Below, piece by piece: positions 34,501 to 45,398 of a DNA stretch of 64,000 nt (the stretch's first letter is position 1; the number at the start of each line of letters is the position of its first letter). A model generated the notes under the pieces. The model had not been told where the DNA came from. It ran no database searches and saw nothing but the letters and a program-made list of their open reading frames with translations. This stretch comes from Nematostella vectensis (taxonomy: Eukaryota; Cnidaria; Anthozoa; Actiniaria; Edwardsiidae): positions 4,523,681 to 4,587,680 of the forward strand of contig NC_064040.1 of assembly GCF_932526225.1 (NCBI RefSeq), given 5' to 3'. The translations under genes and the position numbers were made by a program.

Positions 34501-36164
34501 CCATTAACAGACCAGGCATTGAAAAACGTGAAATAGATGCAACAAAGAACAAATAATCTGCTAGTAATTCAAGATATCTCTGATATCGGGATAAAATGTC
34601 TGTGACAAAGCCCCTTTGCTGTGAGAATTTTTGTTGACCAAACCCATCTTATTATCCGTTAGGGTTAAAACTTTCTAAGGGAGATTCCCCAGGGTCCCTA
34701 TCGAGATCAACACCAGAAAAAAGAATAACGTTAGAAGGGGTTTGTCAAGTTTGGTATAATCAATATATTTCGACATTAGTGGAGAAGGAAGAATCAAATA
34801 TAAATCTGTAGTGTTCTCTTGGCTATCTGTCTGATGTATTCAAAGAATCAGAGACCCCCCCCCCCCCAAAAAAAAAAGCCTTACCCACGGGGAATGCATT
34901 TTTTTTCTCATTATATATATTCATTTTAGAAAACCCTTAGACGTGTCCAATTGTATTCGATTTTTTATTGAAAGGAAATAAATCTTGCGATTTTCATCCC
35001 TTTTTGCCAGCTGCGGACATATGGACCTATGTCGAGTTCTTCATTGGAAAAAGCAACGATAACTCAATTGCATTAGAGGTATGGTGAAAATTCGTAGGTA
35101 CAATCACAAGCAAGCATTAGAGCTACCCTAAAGTGCCGTAGCAGAGCCCGAAATATTGAGAGGCACAATCCAAAAACAGTAAGGAAATATACTGGTCATT
35201 TCCTTATAATTTTTGGAAATGTTGTGTGTGTGGGGGGGGAGGGGGGCACGTGTCCCACAGTGCCCCACCCCCTGCTACGGGCTTTGACCCTAACTTATGA
35301 CATTGAATAGATTAAATATATTTCTCCTTTAAACGCTGTCTCTTGAAATAAACTTGTCCAAATTGTTAGTCTAAAATGACGTTTGTAATATGGAGAAAAT
35401 TTTCTTGCAATTTTTAATTACAAAGAATATTTGCTATTATATCTTCAATTCTAGCCAGATCCAGCCGACACCGCACAGAACCAAGGGCGATCGTGTATGG
35501 ATGGATCTTCTGAAAGTGTTTCATGTCTGGCTAACATATGGCTGGCGGCGAATTTATGGTTTTAACCTCTATACATAAAAAAATTGTTACCTTATAAAAA
35601 TAATCATTTTTTCTAGCTTTGAAATAACACCTGTACGACAAATACTCAAGTATCGTCGTTTTTTTGTGGGGCAAAATGATGTAAAAAAAAATCTTGACCA
35701 AATACACATTCCAGAATTTACTTATTTTACAACTGTAGGATTGGATTCAAGAAGTTGGCTACATTTTCGAGTGTGTTTAACTCCTTTTGTGTATGTTTAA
35801 TTTATGTGTTCCAGGCTTCAGTTAATTCATCAGTCTTCTACCCCAATGTACAAGCACCTAACCTAACGAAGTCTACCACAACTGATTCCAGCATACTTTA
35901 CGTATAATGTAATGTACCTTACGTATAAGTCGAGATCGATTCCTATGACGTCGTGAGAACAATAGTTCTGTTTCGGCTTCAAATGCTCGACCATATACAG
36001 TATGAATCTTTGCTCTATACCAATCAAATTCGACATGAACGATTGACCATATTTAGTGACACCAAGACTAGCGTACCGTATAGTTACTAAATCTAATATA
36101 TTCCGGCATGCCTAGGGGTCTACTTGACTTCTGGGTGTTTTATCTGTAATATATCCCGGCATAC

Positions 36165-39100
36165 CTATGGGTCTGCCGGGTTCCTGGCTTTCCTTAAGTC
36201 CCTCCACGCGTTAAGTTTATATCCCGGCGCCTGTGCAATGTCCGCGAGTTGAAGGTTGATCTCGCCAACTAGCTTCTCCTTGGCTACGCCGCTCTGCGTG
36301 TACAGCCTTAGTCTGACCGCCATTCGGTACAAATCTTCCTTAACGAGCCGGTCAAACACGAACGTCTCGCGAAACTTGGGATGTGGCGTACGCCTGTGCT
36401 TTGTCTTAAACCGCTGCTTCTTTGCGGGCAGAAGCACCACGTGGAACCGGGCATGAGTGCCTCCGCCCTTGCCCTTCATGGGTACATTCTGCGCCTCTAC
36501 GATACTGAACCCTACTCTGCCAACATCCGGGTAATACTCCGCTACGATCCACGCCTTGCCAGGTAGCAAAGCTTCCTCGCCTCCCTCTCCACCCCGTACC
36601 CCACCCGCCCTAGCAGTCGATGCACTACGTATAGACCCTACTTCGGTATCCGAATGTACCTCGCTTGCATTTTCGACACGCTCGGAGGGAGTTCGGCCAT
36701 CGACTTCGGAATCCGATGCGATTTGAGGAGTCTTTTTGACCGGTCGAGGAGAGCGGGCGAGGTCTTCGGCTTCGTCCGTTTCTTCGCCGATGTTGAGTTC
36801 TTCGTATGCGACTTTGTCGGCCTCTGTTTGCGTGCAAGGGCAGAGGTTATGTGTCAGGCAGTAGTACATGCCAAGAAGCCCAACCAACAGGAGCAATATC
36901 AGCGCCAGAAACGAGATGGCAGGTACGTAACCTGGAAATAGAGGGAATGGTGTTAGGACTACTGGAAAGAAGAAAACGGGATGGGGGACATATAGAATCA
37001 TTCCTCTTTCTTATGAGAATGTGAAAACATGATCATATTATACCATACACTATCTTATTTTTATATAAATATATATATATTTCCTCGTCGAGTCTAATGA
37101 AGTATTCAACTAGGGTTGCCCCCCTTGTAATGAAGTATCTAACTAGGGCCCCCCTTGTAATGAAGTATCTAACTAGGGCCCCTCTTGTAATGAAGTATCT
37201 AACTAGGGCCCCCCTTGTAATGAAGTATCTAACTAGGGCCCCTCTTGTAATGAAGTATCTAACTAGGGCCCCCCTTGTAATGAAGTATCTAACTAGGGCC
37301 CCTCTTGTAATGAAGTATCTAACTAGGGCCCCCCTTGTAATGAAGTATCTAACTAGGGCCCCTCTTGTAATGAAGTATCTAACTAGGGCCCCTCTTGTAA
37401 TGAAGTATCTAACTAGGGCCCCCCTTGTAATAAAGTACCTAACTAGGGCCCCCCTTGTAATGAAGTATCTAACTAGGGCCCCCCTTATAATAAAGTACCT
37501 AACTAGGGCCCCCCTTGTAATGAAGTATCTAACTAGGGCCCCCCTTATAATAAAGTACCTAACTAGGGCCCCCCTTGTAATGAAGTACCTAACTAGGGCC
37601 CCCCTTGTAATGAAGTACCTAACTAGGGCCCCCCTTGTAATGAAGTACCTAACTAGTGCCCCCTTGTAATGCAGTATCTAACTAGGGCTCCCCTTGTAAA
37701 GAAGTTGTCTTGCATCAGACACCAATGCCAAAAATGCACAAAATCCTTTTTCCCCCTTTTTTGACAAAAAAATGTAAATTTATATTTCGGGACATGCAAG
37801 ATTAGTGTCTTTCAAAAATGATTTGTGTGTAGATACTGTCAAATAAGAAAAATGAAATAGAAATCTTTTTTTTAGAATCAATAACATAATTAGCACACGA
37901 AAAGAGAGTTTGATAAGAATATTAAAAATTTCTTATCACAATCGAACTTTTTGATAAGCTAACAGCGGGTCGTGAGGTCCAGAAGGCATAATAATAACAA
38001 AAAAAACTAATATTAGTTAAACCAGTAAGTGCCATATCACGCAATATCCACTGCACTCAAATTCAGGTTGATTTCTCGACTAGATAGATCTGCTAAAAAT
38101 TCCCTCTCCGCTATTTACAAGGGCACAAAGTCAAATTTGAATTATTTCTATAAAGATTTTAGATAAGTTACTAGGTATAGTGTAATGATTAAGGCCCTAG
38201 AAACACACAATAAAACAAACCGAAACGGGCCATAATCAAGGTTAATCAAATTAGCGAGAATAAGAAAGGCTTGACTGTTTACTGTAAATTATAATATATT
38301 TTTTTCGCCATGTAAGAATCAGAAGACAATTAAATACAAAAAAGAACTACGAATTTTAGCTGCAGAGAGCTGAAGGATTATGATAAAGTAAATGTTTGAT
38401 TCGCAATATTATGACAGTCTCTTGGCGTTTTTCTATCTCTATTTTTTCTTAAGAAAGCATTTTTGGGATATACCAACTTACTCGCAATATCAAAACAGCT
38501 AGAATTAAACAAGGGGACCGAAGCGATGTTAGAAAACTTTACACTAACCAACCTGTATGCAGAGAGAAAACCATCTTGGAAACTCCTTTCTCCGCCCAAT
38601 AGCTTTATCCTTTGTCCATATTAAGAGTGCACACAGCAAAGGATTTGAAAGCTTTTCATGGCCCAAAATATGTGATTTCAGTGATAAACAGAATAAGTAT
38701 CTACCAAGACACTAGTTTGATGAAAAAAACTGAGCTTGATGCCAGAGACATAATTAAAATACATTGTTCGAAGGTCTCCTTGGTATCTATAGAAACGCTA
38801 TATTTCATTAAATCCCTATAGAAACTATACATAAGAGATATAACGTGAAAATTAACTTTTAGCAATAGCTCGCTTGTGCTTTTGCAGTCTATCTTAGACT
38901 AAACCGTCGTATCATAGAAAAGCTTCACCGAAATTCCACAAACAACTAGGATAATGCGTATCAAATACCTTTTTTTTATTCTATTCAAGTTGGCGTTTCG
39001 TCAGATAGAAAAAATCACTCCCTAAGCTGATACAATAGAAAAAACAGATATATGCTTTTTAGGAAGATGGTACATTAACTTGGAAAAAATATCAAGATAT

Positions 39101-41227
39101 CATTCGATGGATGATTTAAAAATCGGATTCGAAATGACGTTTTTCCTTTTAGCTGACTTTTGAAGAGTCTCAGTGCCTATTGAAAAAGCGCCACAAAATT
39201 CACGTGAAGGTGCTATGTAAGTAAACACAGTTATCATCGTTTGAAGCTTTTTATGTGACTTCTGTCTGCATCCGTAATCAACGGTGATTGTTTTTAAACA
39301 CGATTTTAAATCATCTTGACATTTCCGAACTAACTTTTGAAACGCTAAATATTGTTAAAAAGTAATAAAATATTATACCAGCGCGTATATATTATAACTA
39401 GAGCGTAATAAACAATATATAGATATAATATAGATACAATATATTTAGTTTCTACACCACATTCCACGAGCTTTCGCAAAGCAAACAGTCACCTTAGCCT
39501 TTTTGACAATATAATCGCAGTGCGTCCCCCAGGGGAAATCACCCGATGTCAATACGAGAAGCGTGAATGTTGACCAATTTCAACATCGAAGATGAGGTGC
39601 GTCGTTTTACACTTGCAAGGATCTAAGCACATATTATTTGCAATCGCGAAAGAATTGATATCTTATGAGGGAGAGCTCCGAGAAACACTCCCCAGAACTC
39701 AAGGACACAAAACGAAGCTGTTCCGCGAAATATCTGTTCCACAGCCCGTTTTTTTTCTGGCTGGAAAGAAAATCTTTTCGAATGGTTCTGCTGGCAAATT
39801 TGTAGAATCGAACTAGTTGTGCTATAAATATTTTTTGGGGGCGCTAGAGCGGATGCCTGGGGAAAAAATCGTCCCGATCGGTTATACGGGCAATTATTGA
39901 TGTGCTAAAATGCCTAACCACTGCTGGCTGGGAAAAATCTTAACCAATGCCGGCTGGCAAAAAAGGAATGGTCTCTCCTGGGAAAACAGGGCCGTAGCCC
40001 TGTTGCCCCCCCCCCCCCCCCCCCCCCTCAATCAAAAACTATAAGGAAATGACCAGAAGGGGCGTGGCTCCCCCTCCCCAATATTTGCCTTATGTTTCTG
40101 TATTGCGCCCCCCAATCTTACATGGCCTGCTATGGCCCTGGTAAAAGGAGCAGTTATTTTTTCCCAGCAACTTAACATATTCAAACGACGAAATATGCCA
40201 TTTTTAACGTGTTTCGGGAAGGGGGCTCGTTCTATGATAACTGTCATTTTATCCACGTATTTCGCGCGAGGACCCTACGAACGCATGAGGTCGTGATGAC
40301 GAAGTTGATGAGAGTATAAAGACGATGGTAAATAATCATCATAACCACAAAAAAATAAAATAATAATAATGAAAAGAGGAGAAAGCGGTTTTTATTCTGG
40401 AAATAGTTTAAAGTGGCGGTTTTCTAGTTGTTTCCACAGGGACATCAATCAAATGAGAGCCAGCTAACAGGTAGACTTTTAGCTGGCCCTCCCCCCAGGT
40501 GTGGCGACATCATAAACGCTTAGCGATATGGGTGAGTTCCACAAAATCATTACTTATTCATTAGTCTCATTTTGTTGGGCTTACTTTTTTTAAACCATAC
40601 TAATGGTTCTTGGCATTCGTTATTCATCATAAAATAAAAGTTTCTTTCTAATTAAACGTCTTTTTTAGTTGACACGAAATGCAATATTTATTCGCGCTTG
40701 CAAGATAGCGACAGACGACCGCTGAAATGTGATATGGATTTTGACATTCGATAGGCGAAAGTGCGCCAAATCCAAATTTGAAATGTCAGTCAACACGCTT
40801 CTTTTATAACAGAATATTTCCATTGGAACTTCGAGCAAAAAAATATGCCTTATTCTCACGGCAACTCGACCTTGGACCTAAAAATGTTCAAATCAAATCC
40901 ATTCTTCATGTCTGAAGCGATTAAATTTAACGCTCTGTTTACTCATTTACATAATAGTATCGTTGATATATTCCTAAAGTGATTTTCACTTTAGCTCTTT
41001 ACCGTACCACGAAACTATCTAGAGAAATGTTCATATTAAATACACCCGAACAGCGAAGGAGACAGAATAAACACTGGCGGGGGAGTATGCGAACGACAAA
41101 CGTGTGTTTACTCAGCCGTGATTTGCATAAAGAACCAAAGTTGACAAAATAACATAGCGATAACAAATTAGACACCGTACTTGGAGTTTGGGGTAGTATA
41201 ACAGAGAATAAACTTACCAAACGCCAT
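36165..41227 (-). CDS. Membrane-anchored single-C2 protein, synaptotagmin-14/16-like
   Basis: Coding exon 1 is only 10 nt (41227-41218, ATGGCGTTTG, donor GTAAGT); exon 2 is 36931-36165. Phase 1 joins them to MAFGYVPAISF, giving 258 residues. Residues about 7-28 (ISFLALILLLLVGLLGMYYC) are a transmembrane segment followed by LCPC, possible palmitoylation cysteines. An acidic/Ser-rich linker leads to one C2 domain (about 128-245): RVGFSIVEAQNVPMKG, VVLLPAKKQRFKTKHRRT, FRETFVFDRL, MAVRLRLY, EKLVGEINLQL. The AVRxRLY and KEKxVGE features resemble synaptotagmin-14/16, which do not bind calcium; I see few of the loop aspartates needed for calcium here. Those relatives have two C2 domains and this has one, with an in-frame TAG right after. 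Likely role: membrane trafficking or tethering. The C2 call is firm, the subfamily less so. Confidence 0.78.
37095..37705. repeat. 30-bp minisatellite in the C2-gene intron
   Basis: Unit TAATGAAGTATCTAACTAGG plus GCCCCCCTTG, about 20 copies. Variants alternate CCCCCCTT and CCCCTCTT in the first half, and TGAAGTATC/TAAAGTACC later, so pairs of units were copied together. The 190-codon ORF is a by-product of the 30-bp length. Confidence 0.95.
37706..41217 (-). other. Remainder of the 4.3-kb intron of the C2 gene
   Basis: AT-rich with no exon seen. A C-run and a dispersed repeat are at about 40000-40145. Confidence 0.45.
40030..40145 (-). mobile_element. Dispersed repeat copy (core TCTGTATTG...TATGGCCCTG)
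   Basis: Shares CTCCCC, TCTGTATTGCGCCCCCC and CCTGCTATGGCCCTGG with the segment at 42655-42840. C runs suggest decay; ends are not clear. Confidence 0.45.
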
Positions 41228-42371
41228 GTTAGTGGTCTTTTACTGCGGTTTACAAGAGTCTTTTTCTTCAAGGAGCATAAACTAGTTCGGTGAACTTGCT
41301 GCCCACTTGTTGCTTCATTGCAGTAAGCTCAGCATTCCTGTACTTTTATCACTACCCAGAAGCCTGAATATAGACCCCACTGGAGGAGAAAGCAGTATTC
41401 AAGAATACTCTAACAACGGGAATCAAACCTTTGGCTGCAAGTTCAGCAATTACGGAAAACCCTGACCCAACGAATCTCCGATAACTTCACCACTTATTGA
41501 ATTTCAATAATCCCTATGGACGACAAGAATGCGTGACGTATGTGGGTATTTGCATGATTATTTGCATAATTGCTTGACAACGGAAGTTATATTACACTGG
41601 GAACGGATGAAGAGATGTATAAAAGCTTGATCGTGGAAATAACCATAATTGGGACGAATGAATAGGATAGAAAGGGTTTTAAGATTGAAAGTTTTGATAG
41701 GTGAGACCAGGGGCTAGTAGGGGATGGTCTGTAGACCAGGAGCGAATCCAGACCTATTTACACCTGTTTACGTAAACAGGTCAAAATAATATCAGAGTTG
41801 TTACGTTATGTGTAAGCTGCATGTCTTCATATTGTTAATTGAGTTAATGCTGTAACGTTTTTTCGTAAACAGGTCGGAATTTCCTGGTCCGCCTCTTTGC
41901 TGGGTCTTTCTCTTACCACACGTGCGCGGCTAAATCACTCATCTCCGAGCTCTCCCTTATTTGCGCTTGCTACGCAGGCTTAGAGAATATGGGAAGAAAA
42001 TGCAGTGCAAGGGGGCGCTTTCCGGCCAACCCGATAAAAGTTTACCCCCCCCCCCCCCCTCCCCCTCTCTCTGCTTTTCTTCCATGGCCTCTGGCCTTTC
42101 AAACAGACTGGGAACGACTTAAATCTAAAATGGCCGACGGAAGACAAAAAACGTTCGTATTTCTAAAAAACTAATTTAAGAGCACTGTGAAAAAAAAAAC
42201 AGATTTGCACAAGACTCATCGTTAAGCTATAAACCCGCGTGCCAAGAAAAATTGATTGATTGATCTTCGAATTGATCAATCTATTACTGTATGAACGGCA
42301 TCTATGATGTCTTGCAAGTAGAAGAATAATAGCTTGCCCTAACTTGACAAAGGCGATATGTTCTCTATGAG
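41228..42371. other. Divergent intergenic region between the C2 gene (-) and the DUF445 gene (+)
   Basis: 1.1 kb between two start codons. No exon seen; a C-run lies near 42044-42060. Confidence 0.45.
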
Positions 42372-44634
42372 ATGAATATCACGAGCTCAAGATACGGGAC
42401 ATTTGAAGCGAGTTTGGAGAGAAGAGCCTCGGAGATCCACTCGATAGACGAGCAAGGATTCGATGGCGATGCCGTCAGCGAGGTATATCAGAAGATCAGT
42501 TGTCATTTGTTGATTTATTAGCTACTTATCAACGAGGATTTGTGTTATCTGTGTGAGCTTTCTGTTGAAGATTGGATGATAATTTAAGTAGTGTATATCA
42601 ATCAACTGTTAAGCCTGATTTACCAGTCGCTTGGAGATCGTTCCAATTACCTAGGTGTAGCTAGGGGTGCCGCCCTCCCCTTTTGGGCTGGGAGGGGGGG
42701 TATGGTAGAATGGGGCGTACCTCCATTTTTCCCCTAAAAATATAAGTGTTGTTGTTGTGCCCCCCTTTTTAATGTCTCTGTATTGTGCCCCCCCCCCCCA
42801 CCCCCACCCAGCATTTCAAGGCCTTCTATGGCCCTGCATTTAATTATTAGTAAACCCCATGGTTTACTTTTTTAACTTATTAATCAAGATATTGTGACTT
42901 TTTTATCAGATCAACTTCAGTGGCAGCTTTGTTCAATCCCAGGACCCAATAGTCAAGCGACAAGACTTGCTCATACAAAATAGACTTCCTTTATTGTACA
43001 GAAGCATTCTTGTTTGGTTAGAAGACAAGGGAAACCTAGGGATCTTGATAACATTACACATAGCAATTATTGGAGTGTTCATGTTGACTCTGACTGCAAA
43101 GAAAACGGTATTCAGAGTAATTGCACAAAATTTAGTCTCATGTGGTATTCTCGGCATGGCTGGGGGCATGACTAACTGGCTGGCTTTAAAATTCATCTTT
43201 ATTAGGATCCCAGGAGTGTATGGCTCAGGGTAAGTAAGTGAGCATCTCCATATGATTCGATTACGTTGTCCTGTCATCGTCCTCCTTGCTTAAGGTCCCT
43301 ACTATCATCACCACCATCATCACAACCTTATCATCATTATCACCACCACCTAATCATCATCACCACCATCATTACACCTCCACCATCATCATTATCATCA
43401 CCACCATCATCACAACCTTATCATTGTCACCACCACCTAATCATCATTATTATAACCACCACCTAATCATCATCATCACTCCACCTAATCATCATTATTA
43501 TCATCACCTCCTTATCATTATTATCACCACCATCTAATAATAATAATCATCATCATCACCACCTAATCATTATCATCATCACCACCATCATCATTATCAC
43601 CACCACCTTATCATCATCATCACTGTGATTGCAGCTTAGTCAAAATCGTCATAATCACCACCACTGAATAGAAAAAACTAATATGGACCCAACAAAATAA
43701 TGTAATCTAATGATGCCATGAATTTTCCTTGACATCCCTATCTTCAGTCATGTGATTTTAATTTATGTGTGATATGCTTTGTTTGCAGGGTATTTGAGAA
43801 CTGCTCTGATGAGATTATAAAGACATTTAGACGGATAGTCATAAACATATTTTTGGAACAGTCATTCTTAGAGCACTTTATAGAACAAAAACTACCACAG
43901 CTAATGGTGGCAATTAACATTGAGGGCCAGTTAAGACATGTATTGGAGTCACAGACTGTGGAACTTATGATCAACAGGGAGTTACATGCCTTGTCTATCT
44001 CTGCTGAAGGGCAGCTTTTATCAATGGCTGGAATACGAACTTCTGCTTTGAGACCATTATTAAGACCAATGTTGATGGAAATGATGGCAGATATTATACC
44101 TGAGAAATTGGAAAACTTATATACTTCAGAAAAGGTTTGAAATTCATTTATATTTAATGGCAGCCTAGTTTTGTGTTATCCAGTTTTTCACTAACTATGT
44201 CCTTTGGGTAATCGTGTTCCATTCAGTAGCAGTAGTTTTTCTTTTTTTTAGCTGAGCAAAATTTTGATTTTATAGATGCTTTGTATATATATATAGGGAA
44301 TGCAATGAATTTTTGTGTTCAGAGCTTTAAAATATTATTTTGTTCCTCTGTAAATGAAGGAGATAAAAATCATATTTGCCATCCTATATTTTTTATCACA
44401 AACTTTTTGTTACAATTTTTTGTATCTATGTAGAGAAACACAGCAGTGCTGCTCAGACAAGAAATAACAAGATACCTAGACCGTCGTAGAAGCGAGCAAC
44501 ACACAAAGGAGGTGTCACACTTTGTGAAGCTGATCTTGTACAAGCATCTAAGCTGGTTGGTTATCTTAGGATGTGGTGCTGGTGTCCTCATGGGTGTCAT
44601 ATCACAGATTACTCAAGTGGGCAAATTAATTTAG
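42372..44634 (+). CDS. DUF445-like membrane protein, 325 residues, 4 exons
   Basis: Exons 42372-42482, 42910-43229, 43789-44134 and 44434-44634 join in phase. A hydrophobic segment at about 80-98 (GILITLHIAIIGVFMLTL) is followed at 113-134 by VSCGILGMAGGMTNWLALKF. The G-x-x-TNWLA-x-K core is the hallmark of DUF445 proteins (YheB-like), which are common in bacteria and occur in some protists, algae and a few animals. A long amphipathic helical middle (IINIFLEQSFLEHFIEQKL) and a C-terminal membrane segment (300-318, WLVILGCGAGVLMGVIS) also fit. Function of the family is unknown. The ATG at 42372 is the only one that fits the phase of exon 2. I could not compare with bacterial members, so the family call rests on the motif and topology. 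Confidence 0.68.
42655..42840 (+). mobile_element. Dispersed repeat copy in DUF445-gene intron 1
   Basis: Begins TAGCTAGGGGTGCCGCCC and contains TCTGTATTGTGCCCCCC and CTTCTATGGCCCTGC, matching the segment at 40030-40145 in the other orientation. Confidence 0.5.
43300..43625. repeat. ATC/ACC-rich simple repeat in DUF445-gene intron 2
   Basis: Degenerate TCATCATCACCACC and CACCTAATCATC units; Ser/His-rich ORFs here are spurious. Confidence 0.88.
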
Positions 44635-45398
44635 GAAATTCTGATCTTGTATGTAGGCATTTTGACTGGTTGGTTGTTTAAGAGTATGGGGCTAAGTAAA
44701 GACAATTGACAAATTAAAGTAGGAAGTTATAAATAATCCTTAGATGTGGGATATTTAGAAATTTTACTGGTGGAAACATTAAGTCATGAATTTTGGGAAT
44801 GGCTCTTTATCATCTTTGGCCCATACAAAAGAAACCAATTACCGGCAGTCTCAGATCACAAGAAATTGTTTAAGTTAACCCATTGGATAGAACTTTTATT
44901 TTATCAGCCTGCTGAAGTGAATTCAATTTTAGGTACCTTCATTAAGTTAGAATGACAACAATGTGGAAGACGACAGCAACAACCTTAGAATTGAATCAAG
45001 AATTTAAATAGCATTTTATCCATTTTCAACAAACCACAAAGCTCTGCGATCCATTAAGGGATGTAAAACTGTGTTTTACTATTGTTGAAATGAAAACCTT
45101 AGTTGATTTCCACAGTTTCTGACATTGTTGTGATTTTTAAATTGCCAACAGAATTAAGTGCCACCTTTTTTCGCTTTTGTTGCCATAGTATTCATTGCTC
45201 AGGGTTCCTATAATTACTTTAATTACACTTTTGTGTTGGACATGTGTAAAATATTGCCATATAGATATGTATAAGCCTTTGGTATTGAGAAATTATGAAA
45301 TATAATTGCTTTGAGAAAAGCATAATAATATATAAAAATCTGATAGTAGCTATGAAAAGAAATTAAAAGAAAAGAAATTTAACTCTTCTTGCATGTGT
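44635..45398. other. Convergent 3' ends of the DUF445 gene and the next minus-strand gene
   Basis: AT-rich, no exon seen; should contain both 3' UTRs. Confidence 0.45.

Larger units (their letters stand above)
30536..36164. other. Large gene-poor interval
   Basis: No exon with both plausible splice sites and recognisable content. It holds a foldback at 31299-31437, a possible retroelement tail at 31640-31975, a foldback at 33127-33220 and a 31-bp minisatellite at 33985-34500. The 125-codon ORF at 32562-32939 has no family features. Confidence 0.45.

Noticed and set aside
37097-37669. 190-codon ORF with ten-residue repeats
   Set aside because: Pure 30-bp minisatellite inside the C2-gene intron.
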